Positions 1 to 6,663 of a stretch of 8,490 nt of DNA are shown in pieces. Where the stretch lies: positions 1 through 8,490 of the forward strand of contig JAFNGM010000232.1 in assembly GCA_017885225.1 (NCBI GenBank), written 5' to 3'. The notes under the pieces are model-generated. The model made no database searches and had not been told where the DNA came from. It was given only the letters and a program-made list of their open reading frames with translations. Source of the stretch: Syntrophaceae bacterium (GTDB lineage Bacteria; Desulfobacterota; Syntrophia; Syntrophales; UBA2185). The position numbers were made by a program, and so were the translations under genes. Position 1 is the stretch's first letter. Every line of letters begins with the position of its first letter.

Positions 1-2
1 TG

Positions 3-566
3 GATAAACCGTTCCTTGTGCCCATTGGAGATGTGTTTTCCATATCAGGCCGGGGAACAGTGGTAACAGGAAGAATGGAAAGAGGCATTGTCAGGACGGG
101 AGACGAGGTGGAAATAGTCGGTTTCAGACCGACGTTTAAGACAGTGTGCACGGGAGTTGAGATGTTCCGCAAGACCCTCGACGAAGGTCGGGCAGGCGAC
201 GACGTCGGTGTTCTCTTGAGGGGTACCAAGCGTGAAGAGGTGGAAAGAGGTCAGGTTGTAGCAAAACCGGGATCAATAACCCCCCATTTAAAATTTAAAG
301 CAGCGGTGTACATCCTGACAAAAGAGGAAGGCGGGAGGCATACGCCATTCTTTAATGGTTATCGTCCCCAGTTCTATTTCAGGACTACTGACGTTACGGG
401 AATCTGTGAGCTGCCGGAAGGTATCGAAATGGTGATGCCTGGTGATAACGTGGAAATGGAAGTAAATTTAATTACACCGATTGCCATGGAAGAGCAGCTC
501 AGATTCGCCATCAGAGAAGGCGGCAGGACTGTAGGAGCCGGGGTGGTAAGTAAAATAATTGAATAG
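3..566 (+). CDS. tuf: Elongation factor Tu, C-terminal half (5' end outside window)
   Basis: GTPase that carries aminoacyl-tRNA to the ribosomal A site in the cytoplasm. The visible 187 codons begin [18 protein letters not shown] and run to the TAG stop. They cover the beta-barrel domains 2 and 3, with the family blocks [54 protein letters not shown] and [16 protein letters not shown]. The GTP-binding domain (roughly the first 200 residues of a ~395-residue protein) lies before the window. An in-frame GTG at position 18 is an internal valine codon, not a start. One oddity is PIGD where the family almost always has PIED or PVED. The gene closes the str operon and is followed 20 nt later by rpsJ, so the two are probably co-transcribed. 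Identity is certain; the missing part cannot be judged. Confidence 0.97.
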   Translation, partial: DKPFLVPIGDVFSISGRGTVVTGRMERGIVRTGDEVEIVGFRPTFKTVCTGVEMFRKTLDEGRAGDDVGVLLRGTKREEVERGQVVAKPGSITPHLKFKAAVYILTKEEGGRHTPFFNGYRPQFYFRTTDVTGICELPEGIEMVMPGDNVEMEVNLITPIAMEEQLRFAIREGGRTVGAGVVSKIIE

Positions 567-586
567 GAAGTATAACTAAAAAATAT

Positions 587-895
587 ATGAAAGACCAAAA
601 AATAAGAATCCGCCTTAAGGCATATGATTACAAACTCCTCGATCGGTCTGCGGAGGATATTGTTGAGACAGCAAAAAGGACCGGTGCCCGTGTTGCCGGT
701 CCCATACCGCTGCCTACGGAAATCAACAAATTTTGTGTTAATAGATCTCCTCACGTGGACAAGAAATCAAGGGAGCAGTTTGAAATCAGGACGCATAAAA
801 GACTTATTGATATAATTGAACCGACGCAATCGACGGTAGATGCCCTTATGAAGCTTGACCTGTCTGCCGGAGTGGATGTTGAGATAAAAACATAG
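587..895 (+). CDS. rpsJ: 30S ribosomal protein S10
   Basis: Protein of the 30S head; in E. coli it also acts as NusE in antitermination complexes. The 102-residue product matches the usual length and is recognisable throughout: [14 protein letters not shown] at the N-terminus, [20 protein letters not shown] in the middle, then [18 protein letters not shown] and [17 protein letters not shown] at the C-terminus. The ATG at 587 gives the family N-terminus. The nearest purine-rich site, AGGAAG at 565-570, overlaps the tuf stop and is 16 nt away, which is long, so translation may lean on coupling to tuf. It is the first gene of the S10 operon, but the 20-nt distance from tuf leaves no space for a separate leader. 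An unusually long 251-nt gap follows it. Confidence 0.97.
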   Translation: MKDQKIRIRLKAYDYKLLDRSAEDIVETAKRTGARVAGPIPLPTEINKFCVNRSPHVDKKSREQFEIRTHKRLIDIIEPTQSTVDALMKLDLSAGVDVEIKT

Positions 896-1010
896 ATTAC
901 TGCGTAAAGGCAGACTCACTATTCACATTCCTTTGCCTCATGTAACATGTAAGAATGCCATTTATTTAATACGGGTGCTCTTGTAAAAATAATGAACTGA
1001 GTTAAATATG

Positions 1011-1128
1011 GACAGCTTCATAAAAAGTTCCACAGGCAATGCTCGCAAAGCCTGAGGAATGAGAAGTACATAGAAGTACGCTGTAGAGACTGCCCCTGCA
1101 AAGGAAGAAGCCTTTTTACGAAGCCGTC
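1011..1128. repeat. 118-nt palindromic MITE-like element between rpsJ and rplC
   Basis: The left end GACAGCTTCATAAAAAG (1011-1027) and the reverse complement of the right end (1112-1128), GACGGCTTCGTAAAAAG, match at 15 of 17 positions; both differences are A/G. The palindrome continues inward in broken form: TTCC 1028-1031 with GGAA 1103-1106, and CAGGCA 1033-1038 with TGCCCCTG 1091-1098 (two extra C). At the centre, GTAC (1066-1069) and GTAC (1076-1079) flank a 6-nt loop. On the minus-strand transcript the two terminal mismatches would be G-U pairs. AAATA occurs just outside both ends (1004-1008 and 1129-1133) and may be a decayed target duplication, though the left copy is 2 nt off. No ORF lies inside. 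From memory, ends like GACGGCTTCGTAAAAAG recur in deltaproteobacterial intergenic regions; I could not search for other copies. Confidence 0.7.
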
Positions 1129-1146
1129 AAATACTGTGGGAAGAAC

Positions 1147-1779
1147 ATGAAGAAATTAATTATCGGCAAAAAATTAGGGATGACACAAATTTTCTCAGAA
1201 GAAGGCGAAGCTGTTCCGGTAACGGTCATCGAAGCGGAACCGTCCGTCATTATACAGAAAAAAACCCAGAAGACCGACGGGTATGATGCCCTGCAGTTGG
1301 GGTATGGCCGTATTCGTCAGAAAAATGTGTCAAAGGCCCTGCAGGGCCATTTCGGGAAGGCGAATAAAGGATTTTTTCGCGTTCTCCGGGAGTTCAGCGC
1401 TGTTCCCGACGACTATGAATTAGGGCAGGAACTGAAGGTCGACATATTTCAGGCAGGCGATTACGTGGATGTGCTGGGAACGACGAAAGGTAAGGGTTTT
1501 GCCGGAGGAGTAAAAAGACATGGTTTCAGGGGGGGGCGGGCAACGCATGGATCGATGTTTCACAGGGCTCCCGGATCTATCGGGGCAAGTGCGGAGCCAT
1601 CCCGTGTTTTTAAGGGTAAAAGACTTCCGGGACATATGGGAGATGTAAGAAAAACTATACAGAATATTTTAGTTATGGGCGTAAGGCCGGAGAGGAATCT
1701 GATTCTGGTGAAAGGATCGATTCCTGGTTGTAAAAATAGTTATGTCGTTATACGACAAGCTATCAAAATGGGTGGATAA
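1147..1779 (+). CDS. rplC: 50S ribosomal protein L3
   Basis: Early-assembly 23S rRNA-binding protein whose long internal loop reaches towards the peptidyl-transferase centre. The 210 residues begin [14 protein letters not shown] near the N-terminus and carry [18 protein letters not shown] (about 113-130) and [19 protein letters not shown] (139-157), followed by [12 protein letters not shown]. The loop is of the ASAEPSRV type and lacks the glutamine that PrmB methylates in E. coli L3 (Gln150). The ATG at 1147 gives the standard start, with a modest GGGAAG ribosome site at 1138-1143, only 3 nt from the ATG. A run of eight G (1529-1536) lies inside the gene. The right end of the palindromic element is 18 nt upstream, so any stem formed there could affect access to this ribosome site. 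Confidence 0.97.
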   Translation: MKKLIIGKKLGMTQIFSEEGEAVPVTVIEAEPSVIIQKKTQKTDGYDALQLGYGRIRQKNVSKALQGHFGKANKGFFRVLREFSAVPDDYELGQELKVDIFQAGDYVDVLGTTKGKGFAGGVKRHGFRGGRATHGSMFHRAPGSIGASAEPSRVFKGKRLPGHMGDVRKTIQNILVMGVRPERNLILVKGSIPGCKNSYVVIRQAIKMGG

Positions 1780-1800
1780 ACAGGATCTGGAGTGAATAAA

Positions 1801-2424
1801 ATGCCGGTTGCCGGGGTATATGATATCGAGAATAACAAGGTATCAGAGATCGAATTGAGCGAAGCGGTATTTGGCGCAGAAGTGAATGAAGCAGTGCTGT
1901 ATGATGTGGTGAGAATGCAGATGGCTTCTAAAAGGCTGGGAACTGCGTCAACGAAAACAAGACACGAAATTAGAGGTGGCGGGAAGAAACCCTGGCGTCA
2001 GAAAGGTACAGGCAGGGCAAGAGTCGGCACAATAAGATCCCCCTTATGGAGGGGTGGTGGCATTGTATTCGGACCTTTACCGAGGAGTTATGCGTACAAA
2101 GTTCCGAAGAAGGTAAAAAAACTGGCCTTGGTGTCGGCTCTCAGCATGAAGGTCAAGGAAGGGCGGCTGCTGATCTTGAAGGATTTTCCCATGGATGAGA
2201 TCAAGACGAAGAAGTTCAAAGAAATTATTGATCGCTTCGGTTTGAAAAAAGTTCTGCTTGTGGTGGACAAGACAGATCCTGTGTTGGAAAAATCATCAAG
2301 AAATGTGCAGGGAATCAAGGTGATACGATCAGAGGGAATTAATGTCTACGACCTTCTGAACTATGATCATGTGGTTCTCTTTGAACCATCGGTAAAGACT
2401 ATTGAAGGGGCGTTATTGTCATAA
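1801..2424 (+). CDS. rplD: 50S ribosomal protein L4
   Basis: 23S rRNA-binding protein lining the peptide exit tunnel; in E. coli it also represses its own operon. From the ATG at 1801 the product is 207 residues, [13 protein letters not shown]..., the same length and N-terminal pattern as Gram-positive-type L4. Family blocks are [21 protein letters not shown] (52-71, tunnel extension), [22 protein letters not shown] (70-91) and [12 protein letters not shown]. Start choice: GGAG at 1789-1792 lies 8 nt before this ATG and favours it. An in-frame GTG at 1792 would add three residues (MNK), with AGGA at 1782-1785 as its ribosome site, and cannot be excluded. The stop TAA shares its last A with the ATG of rplW (TAATG), so the two are probably translationally coupled. 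Confidence 0.95.
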   Translation: MPVAGVYDIENNKVSEIELSEAVFGAEVNEAVLYDVVRMQMASKRLGTASTKTRHEIRGGGKKPWRQKGTGRARVGTIRSPLWRGGGIVFGPLPRSYAYKVPKKVKKLALVSALSMKVKEGRLLILKDFPMDEIKTKKFKEIIDRFGLKKVLLVVDKTDPVLEKSSRNVQGIKVIRSEGINVYDLLNYDHVVLFEPSVKTIEGALLS

Positions 2425-2708
2425 TGGATATGTATCACATTGTTCGAAGGGCACTGATTACTGAAAAGAGCACCGTTGCGAAAGACGAAAACAAGTACGT
2501 CTTTGAAGTGGATCGTAGGGCAAACAAAATAGAAGTTGCCAAGGCAGTGGAAAAGCTCTTTAAAGTAAAAGTTTTAAATGTTCATGTCATGAATGTGACG
2601 GGAAAGAAAAAGAGGATCGGGAGGATTCTCGGTGAGAAGCGATCCTGGAAAAAGGCGGTTGTTACTCTTGCCCCCGGCAGCCGCATTGAAATCTATGAAG
2701 GGGTTTAA
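2424..2708 (+). CDS. rplW: 50S ribosomal protein L23
   Basis: Protein at the tunnel exit that, in well-studied bacteria, forms the docking site for trigger factor and SRP. The 94-residue product has the family core: [28 protein letters not shown] is the N-terminal part, then [22 protein letters not shown], a basic loop [19 protein letters not shown], and a C-terminal strand [16 protein letters not shown]. The chosen ATG at 2424 overlaps the rplD stop by one base. A second in-frame ATG at 2430 would drop two residues. The L29-L23 neighbourhood at the exit is also encoded here (rpmC is further down). Nothing odd is seen in the protein. Confidence 0.96.
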   Translation: MDMYHIVRRALITEKSTVAKDENKYVFEVDRRANKIEVAKAVEKLFKVKVLNVHVMNVTGKKKRIGRILGEKRSWKKAVVTLAPGSRIEIYEGV

Positions 2709-2730
2709 TAAGGAAAAGGGATGAGTTCGG

Positions 2731-3552
2731 ATGGCTATAAGAAAATATAAACCCACATCACCGGGCAGAAGGTTTCAAACGAGTTCTGATTTTAAGGAAA
2801 TTACGCGAACTGAACCGGAAAAAAATTTACTCCTGCCTCTGAAGAAATCAGGGGGACGGAATTGTTATGGCAGGATGACCAGCAGGCACATCGGGGGTGG
2901 TCACAAGAGGCGATACAGAATAGTTGATTTCAGACGTGACAAATGTGAAATTCCCGCCAAAGTGGCGGCAGTTGAGTACGATCCCAATCGGAGTTCGCGA
3001 ATTGCGCTGTTGCACTATCTCGATGGCGAGAAACGGTATATCATTGCCCCTGTGAAGCTGGAGGTAGGGGATACTATCATTAGTTCCGACAGGGCGGATA
3101 TTAAACCCGGAAATACGATACCTCTAAAAAACATTCCTCTCGGTTCCCTTATTCATAATGTGGAGCTCAAGATCGGTCGTGGAGGACAGTTAATCCGTTC
3201 CGCGGGTACGTATGGGCAGCTTATGGCCAAAGAGGAGGGCTATGCCCAAGTGAGACTCCCTTCCGGGGAAGTGAGAAAAATATTGCTTGAGTGTAAGGCA
3301 ACCATCGGACAGGTGGGCAATATTGAGCATGAGAATATAAGCGTGGGGAAAGCCGGCAGAACGAGGTGGATGGGCAGGCGTCCCAAAGTGCGGGGCGTGG
3401 CGATGAATCCCGTCGATCACCCTATGGGAGGGGGTGAAGGGAAATCATCCGGGGGGAGACATCCCTGCACGCCGTGGGGTGTTCCCACAAAAGGTCATAA
3501 GACACGTACAAACAAGAAGACTGATAAATACATTGTGAAGAGAAGAGGTTAA
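2731..3552 (+). CDS. rplB: 50S ribosomal protein L2
   Basis: Highly conserved 23S rRNA-binding protein needed for subunit association and close to the peptidyl-transferase centre. Its 273 residues equal the E. coli length. Blocks seen: KPTSPGRRF (7-15), [21 protein letters not shown] (40-60, one cysteine variant), [46 protein letters not shown] and [22 protein letters not shown] (224-245). His230, the counterpart of E. coli His229 that is implicated in activity, is present. The second histidine of the usual HPHGGGEG is methionine here (Met232). The ATG at 2731 gives the standard N-terminus. AGGG at 2717-2720 is 10 nt upstream, and an out-of-frame ATG (2721) with a better-placed AAGGA sits in between. 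Confidence 0.97.
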   Translation: MAIRKYKPTSPGRRFQTSSDFKEITRTEPEKNLLLPLKKSGGRNCYGRMTSRHIGGGHKRRYRIVDFRRDKCEIPAKVAAVEYDPNRSSRIALLHYLDGEKRYIIAPVKLEVGDTIISSDRADIKPGNTIPLKNIPLGSLIHNVELKIGRGGQLIRSAGTYGQLMAKEEGYAQVRLPSGEVRKILLECKATIGQVGNIEHENISVGKAGRTRWMGRRPKVRGVAMNPVDHPMGGGEGKSSGGRHPCTPWGVPTKGHKTRTNKKTDKYIVKRRG

Positions 3553-3555
3553 AAG

Positions 3556-3837
3556 GTGGCGCGTTCAATTAAAAAGGGGGCATACATCAACGAGAAGCTT
3601 CTCGATAAGGTTAGAAAAGCTGAAGAATCGGGGAGTAAAAGTGTTTTAAAAACCTGGTCTCGCCGTTCAACGGTCACTCCTGAATTAATAGGGCACACCT
3701 TTGCGGTGCATAACGGGAAGAAGTTTATTCCGGTCTTTGTTACGGAAAACATGGTGGGACACAAGCTGGGCGAATTTGCACCAACACGCACGTTTTTCAG
3801 CCATGCCGGTGACAGAAAGACGAAAGTGCGAAGATAA
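3556..3837 (+). CDS. rpsS: 30S ribosomal protein S19
   Basis: Protein of the 30S head that binds 16S rRNA with S13 near the A-site tRNA. The 93-residue product starts [19 protein letters not shown] and contains [41 protein letters not shown] and [14 protein letters not shown], which together are diagnostic. Translation starts at a GTG (3556), only 3 nt after the rplB stop. AGAGG at 3544-3548, inside the end of rplB, is 7 nt upstream and fixes this start. The very short spacing implies co-translation with rplB. The next gene, rplV, begins 40 nt after the stop. Confidence 0.96.
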   Translation: MARSIKKGAYINEKLLDKVRKAEESGSKSVLKTWSRRSTVTPELIGHTFAVHNGKKFIPVFVTENMVGHKLGEFAPTRTFFSHAGDRKTKVRR

Positions 3838-3877
3838 AAAAGCGCTCACGTATATCGGCGATCTGGAGTTAAGTGTT

Positions 3878-4210
3878 ATGGAAGCAAAAGCAGTTGCTAA
3901 ATATATAAGGGTTTCTCCTCAGAAGGCACGGCTGGTGGTGGATCTGGTCAGGGGAAAGAGCATTGAAGAGGCAAAGAAAATACTTCAATTTACGAGGAAA
4001 TATTCTGCAGGTATTGTCAATAAGGCGTTGAAATCCGCTATTGCGAACGCAAAGCAGAATCCGAATATAGATGAGAGTATTCTTTATGTGAAGGAAATTT
4101 ACGTTGATCAGGGTCCCTCGCTGAAGAGATGGAGAGCGAGAGCGCAAGGAAGGGCGGCGGCGATAAGAAAAAGGATGAGTCATATAACCATTATTTTAGA
4201 CGAAGAATAG
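3878..4210 (+). CDS. rplV: 50S ribosomal protein L22
   Basis: 23S rRNA-binding protein whose beta-hairpin lines the nascent-peptide tunnel together with L4; changes in this hairpin give macrolide resistance in other bacteria. The 110-residue product, MEAKAVAKYIRVSPQKARLV..., has the family blocks RVSPQKARLVVDLVRGK (11-27), AGIVNKALKSAIANA (44-58) and the tunnel hairpin with VDQGPSLKRWRARAQGRAAAIRKRMSHI (76-103). The ATG at 3878 is preceded by TGGAG (3864-3868) at 9 nt. The frame stays open back to 3701, but that stretch overlaps rpsS in another frame and does not resemble L22, so the longer start is rejected. No hairpin deletion or insertion is visible. Confidence 0.96.
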   Translation: MEAKAVAKYIRVSPQKARLVVDLVRGKSIEEAKKILQFTRKYSAGIVNKALKSAIANAKQNPNIDESILYVKEIYVDQGPSLKRWRARAQGRAAAIRKRMSHITIILDEE

Positions 4211-4217
4211 CTGATTG

Positions 4218-4226
4218 AGGAGGTGA
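4218..4226 (+). promoter_or_regulatory. Very strong Shine-Dalgarno site for rpsC
   Basis: AGGAGGTGA is complementary to nine consecutive bases of the usual 16S rRNA 3' end, the best match in the window. Its AGGAGG core ends 7 nt before the TTG at 4231. It decides that start and may compensate for the weak initiation codon. Confidence 0.85.
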
Positions 4227-4230
4227 GAGA

Positions 4231-4878
4231 TTGGGGCAGAAGGTTAACCCGATCGGTTTCAGGGTAGGTGGTATAAAGACGTGGCGATCACAGTGGTTTT
4301 CGGAGAGAAATTACAGTGAGTTGATCCATGAGGATATAAAAATCAGAAAATACCTGAAGAAGAAATTGTATCATGCGGGTGTTTCGAGAGTAGAGATAGA
4401 AAGGGCTGCCAATAAGGCGAAGGTCAATATTTATGCAGCTCGTCCGGGGATCATTATCGGCAAGAAAGGTTCGGAAATCGAGAAGCTGAGAAAGGATCTT
4501 GAAAAGGTTTCGCAAAGCGAAATCATTATCAATATATTAGAAGTGCGAAAACCGGAAGTCGATGCGCAACTCGTTGCGGAGAATGTAGCCCTTCAGCTCG
4601 AGCGTCGCATTGCCTTCAGACGGGCCATGAAAAAATGTGTTACGTCTTCCCTCAAGTTCGGTGCAAAGGGAATCAGGATAAATTGTGCCGGCAGGCTGGG
4701 TGGAGCGGAGATGGCAAGGTCGGAGTGGTACCGAGAGGGAAGGGTTCCCCTCCATACGTTACGGGCCGATATTGACTGGGGTTTTGCTGAAGCGAATACG
4801 GCGTATGGAATTATCGGTGTAAAAGTGTGGATGTTCCACGGAGAAGTGCTGCCAGGTAAAAAAGGAGCTGACAAATAG
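4231..4878 (+). CDS. rpsC: 30S ribosomal protein S3
   Basis: Protein of the 30S head at the mRNA entry channel; with S4 and S5 it forms the entry pore and helps unwind mRNA. The 215-residue product begins [20 protein letters not shown]. It has a KH domain with the loop GKKG at residues 77-80 ([17 protein letters not shown]), then the C-terminal S3 domain with [39 protein letters not shown] and [21 protein letters not shown]. The start is a TTG at 4231, supported by the canonical N-terminus directly after it and by the AGGAGGTGA site upstream. A 137-nt AT-rich gap follows, whereas rplP normally follows closely in this operon. Confidence 0.96.
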   Translation: MGQKVNPIGFRVGGIKTWRSQWFSERNYSELIHEDIKIRKYLKKKLYHAGVSRVEIERAANKAKVNIYAARPGIIIGKKGSEIEKLRKDLEKVSQSEIIINILEVRKPEVDAQLVAENVALQLERRIAFRRAMKKCVTSSLKFGAKGIRINCAGRLGGAEMARSEWYREGRVPLHTLRADIDWGFAEANTAYGIIGVKVWMFHGEVLPGKKGADK

Positions 4879-4922
4879 GAAGAAGTAGGTCCTATATCCT
4901 GATATTAAAATTCTAAGTAAAG

Positions 4923-4989
4923 TCAAAGCACAAATATCCACGATTGAAACGTATCTGAAAATTTGGATTTTGAAATTGCTTAGGATTGA
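4923..4989. other. Imperfect inverted repeat in the rpsC-rplP gap
   Basis: The gap 4879-5015 is AT-rich and has no ORF resembling a known protein. Within it, CAAATATCC (4931-4939) pairs with GGATTTTG (4965-4972) apart from one bulged T. Outer segments AGCA (4927-4930) with TGCT (4977-4980), and TCAA (4923-4926) with TTGA (4986-4989), could extend the stem across small bulges. No U-run follows, so it is not a simple terminator. It could be an RNA leader element or chance in AT-rich sequence. Confidence 0.3.
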
Positions 4990-5015
4990 GAGTTTTTGCG
5001 GTGGAGTTTTGAATT

Positions 5016-5432
5016 ATGCTGATGCCAAAAAGGGTAAAATATAGGAAATTGCAGAGAGGCCGCATGAGCGGTAAGGCCACGCGAGGTAGTTATGTAGCCT
5101 TTGGTGAGTATGGTCTTCAGGCTACTGAATGCGGCTGGATCACATCCCGGCAAATCGAAGCGGCTCGTGTTGCCATGACCCGACATGTAAAACGGGGAGG
5201 GAAAATCTGGATAAGAATTTTCCCCCATAAATCAATAACGAAGAAACCCGCAGAAACCCGTATGGGGAAAGGGAAAGGAGCACCGGAAGGATGGGTTGCC
5301 GTGGTGAAGCCGGGTGCTGTGCTCTATGAGATGGAGGGCGTGTCGGAAGATATAGCGCGAGAAGCCTTCAGACTGGCCTCATATAAACTTCCTATTGCGA
5401 CTAAATTTCTATCGAGGGAGATGGTAGGGTGA
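5016..5432 (+). CDS. rplP: 50S ribosomal protein L16
   Basis: Late-assembling 50S protein near the A site that organises tRNA-binding elements of 23S rRNA. The 138-residue product starts [20 protein letters not shown]. It contains [47 protein letters not shown], then [26 protein letters not shown], and ends [23 protein letters not shown]. The arginine of RMGKGKG, hydroxylated by a dedicated oxygenase in E. coli, is present. The ATG at 5016 has GGTGGAG (5000-5006) 9 nt upstream. The stop overlaps the rpmC start by 4 nt. The long upstream gap is unusual for this position in the operon. Confidence 0.96.
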   Translation: MLMPKRVKYRKLQRGRMSGKATRGSYVAFGEYGLQATECGWITSRQIEAARVAMTRHVKRGGKIWIRIFPHKSITKKPAETRMGKGKGAPEGWVAVVKPGAVLYEMEGVSEDIAREAFRLASYKLPIATKFLSREMVG

Positions 5433-5620
5433 AGATAAAAGAGATAAGGGATCTCGGTACTGATGAGTTAAGGCAGAAAAATAAAGAGCTTGTTGAAGAA
5501 CTTTTCAAGCTGAGATTGCGGCATACATCCGGACAGTTGGAATCTCCCGCCATGATGCGCTCTGTGCGGAAGAACATAGCGCGTGTCATGACGGTAATAA
5601 AGGAAAGGGAGGTTCAATAG
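5429..5620 (+). CDS. rpmC: 50S ribosomal protein L29
   Basis: Small helical protein at the peptide-exit site, next to L23. The 63-residue product, [20 protein letters not shown]..., shows the two-helix family pattern with the signature [35 protein letters not shown] in its centre and second half. It starts at GTG (5429) in a GTGA overlap with the rplP stop. GAGGGAG at 5414-5420 lies 8 nt upstream. This overlap strongly suggests translational coupling with rplP. Length is normal for the family. Confidence 0.95.
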   Translation: MKIKEIRDLGTDELRQKNKELVEELFKLRLRHTSGQLESPAMMRSVRKNIARVMTVIKEREVQ

Positions 5621-5622
5621 CC

Positions 5623-5880
5623 ATGAAGAACCGCGGAAATAAAAGGATCATTAAAGGCGTGGTAGTCAGCAGTACCATGGACAAGACAATTGTTGTCCGC
5701 ACACAGAGACTGGTAAAACATCCTGTGTTTCACAAATATATTAGAAGATATGTCAAGTATAAAGCTCATGATGAGGACAATAGCTGCAATATTGGTGATA
5801 AGGTGCTCATTGTCGAATCAAGGCCGCTAAGCAGGGAAAAACGGTGGCGAATGCGTGAAATCCTCGAAAGGGCCAAATAG
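5623..5880 (+). CDS. rpsQ: 30S ribosomal protein S17
   Basis: OB-fold protein that binds 16S rRNA early in 30S assembly. The 85-residue product has [36 protein letters not shown], then [37 protein letters not shown], which matches the family closely (GDxVxIxESRPLSKxKRWR-type C-terminus). The ATG at 5623 lies 2 nt after the rpmC stop, with GGGAGG (5607-5612) 10 nt upstream inside rpmC. It is the last gene of the S10 operon in the usual arrangement; a 59-nt gap follows before rplN. Confidence 0.96.
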   Translation: MKNRGNKRIIKGVVVSSTMDKTIVVRTQRLVKHPVFHKYIRRYVKYKAHDEDNSCNIGDKVLIVESRPLSREKRWRMREILERAK

Positions 5881-5902
5881 CTCACAGCGAACAGGAAACG
5901 TT

Positions 5903-5926
5903 CTGGTCAGTAAAGATACTGAACGG
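5903..5926 (+). promoter_or_regulatory. Hairpin at the S10/spc operon boundary, upstream of rplN
   Basis: TCAGTA (5907-5912) and TACTGA (5917-5922) form a perfect 6-bp stem around the loop AAGA. After one G-A mismatch, CTG (5903-5905) can pair with CGG (5924-5926), one pair being T-G. The stem ends 13 nt before the rplN ATG and just before its ribosome site. No U-run follows, so it is not an intrinsic terminator. I see no convincing -35/-10 pair here; GATACT (5915-5920) alone resembles a -10 box. Confidence 0.4.
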
Positions 5927-5939
5927 TTAAGGTGATATC

Positions 5940-6308
5940 ATGATACAGATGCAGACGGTCTTAAATGTAGCAGATAATTCAGGTGCACGGAAGGTTGCAT
6001 GCATTAAAGTTCTGGGCGGGTCGAGGAGGAGGTATGCCAGCATTGGCGATATAATTGTCGTGTCTGTGAAGGAGGCCATGCCGAATTCGAAGGTCAAAAA
6101 GGGAGACGTGATGAAAGCGGTTGTCGTACGTACCGTGAAAGAAGTGAGGAGACCTGACGGATCGTATGTGAAGTTTGATGATAATTCTGCTGTTCTCATT
6201 ACGAATCAATTGGAACCCATAGGAACGAGAATCTTTGGTCCCGTGGCGCGGGAGTTGCGGGCGAAACAGTTTATGAAAATCATTTCTCTGGCGCCCGAAG
6301 TCTTATAA
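5940..6308 (+). CDS. rplN: 50S ribosomal protein L14
   Basis: 23S rRNA-binding protein on the interface side of the 50S subunit, taking part in intersubunit bridges. Its 122 residues are the usual length. The sequence [46 protein letters not shown]... is diagnostic. The C-terminal part has [37 protein letters not shown], then [12 protein letters not shown]. The ATG at 5940 is preceded by AAGGTGAT (5929-5936), a good match to the 16S rRNA tail. It is the first gene of the spc block. The small hairpin upstream ends close to this ribosome site, so some control of the spc block here is possible. Confidence 0.97.
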   Translation: MIQMQTVLNVADNSGARKVACIKVLGGSRRRYASIGDIIVVSVKEAMPNSKVKKGDVMKAVVVRTVKEVRRPDGSYVKFDDNSAVLITNQLEPIGTRIFGPVARELRAKQFMKIISLAPEVL

Positions 6309-6330
6309 TGGGTTGGAGTGGGGTATAGGC

Positions 6331-6651
6331 ATGCAAGGCAAGCGATTGAAAAAAGGTGATATGGTGAAAGTAATAGCCGGTAAGGAAAAAGGAAAAACCG
6401 GTAAAATTATGAAGATAATGAGCGATAAAGAACAGGTGGTAGTGGAGAAGCTGAACATCATCAAGAGGCATAAGAAACCGGATGCAAAGGGAAAGGGCGG
6501 AATCGTCGAAAAAGAAGGACCGGTAAACATTTCTAATGTGATGTTTCTCTGCAGCAAGTGCGATAAGGGCGTCAAGGTGGGATATAAGATTTTGGAAGAC
6601 AGCGGCAAAGCGCGAGTGTGTAAAAAGTGTAACGAAATACTGGATGCATAG
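6331..6651 (+). CDS. rplX: 50S ribosomal protein L24 with predicted zinc ribbon
   Basis: Assembly-initiating protein that binds the 5' end of 23S rRNA through a KOW domain. The 106-residue product opens [29 protein letters not shown] (KOW, about 7-34), then [13 protein letters not shown] and [17 protein letters not shown]. The C-terminal part carries two CxxC pairs, Cys74-Cys77 (CSKC) and Cys97-Cys100 (CKKC), spaced as in a zinc ribbon; E. coli and B. subtilis L24 lack them. Start: the ATG at 6331 has TGGGG (6319-6323) 7 nt upstream and gives the family N-terminus. An in-frame TTG at 6313 would add six residues with no family likeness and is rejected. The gene lies between rplN and rplE as usual. 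Confidence 0.95.
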   Translation: MQGKRLKKGDMVKVIAGKEKGKTGKIMKIMSDKEQVVVEKLNIIKRHKKPDAKGKGGIVEKEGPVNISNVMFLCSKCDKGVKVGYKILEDSGKARVCKKCNEILDA

Positions 6652-6663
6652 GTCAAGGGAAAA

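Noticed and set aside
374..754. 126-codon open frame on the minus strand across the tuf end and rpsJ
   Set aside because: Antisense to two certain genes, with no protein-family likeness.
981..1007. Promoter upstream of rplC (TTGTAA with TTAAAT)
   Set aside because: Spacing of 15 and weak match to the -10 consensus; not strong enough to annotate.
896..1010. Intrinsic terminator after rpsJ
   Set aside because: Only a 4-bp stem (CTGC/GCAG around 900-913) and no T-run, so no terminator is supported.
3701..3877. 59-residue N-terminal extension of L22
   Set aside because: Overlaps rpsS in another frame and does not resemble L22; the ATG at 3878 has a good ribosome site and gives the family length.
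3869..4183. 104-codon open frame on the minus strand opposite rplV
   Set aside because: Antisense of a certain gene, no recognisable domain.
4944..4949. TTGAAA as a -35 box in the rpsC-rplP gap
   Set aside because: No acceptable -10 sequence at 16-18 nt downstream.
6313..6330. Upstream TTG start for L24
   Set aside because: Adds six residues without family likeness; ATG 6331 is better supported.
6303..6656. 117-codon open frame on the minus strand opposite rplX
   Set aside because: Mirror frame of rplX; composition looks like antisense of lysine-rich codons and no family is recognisable.
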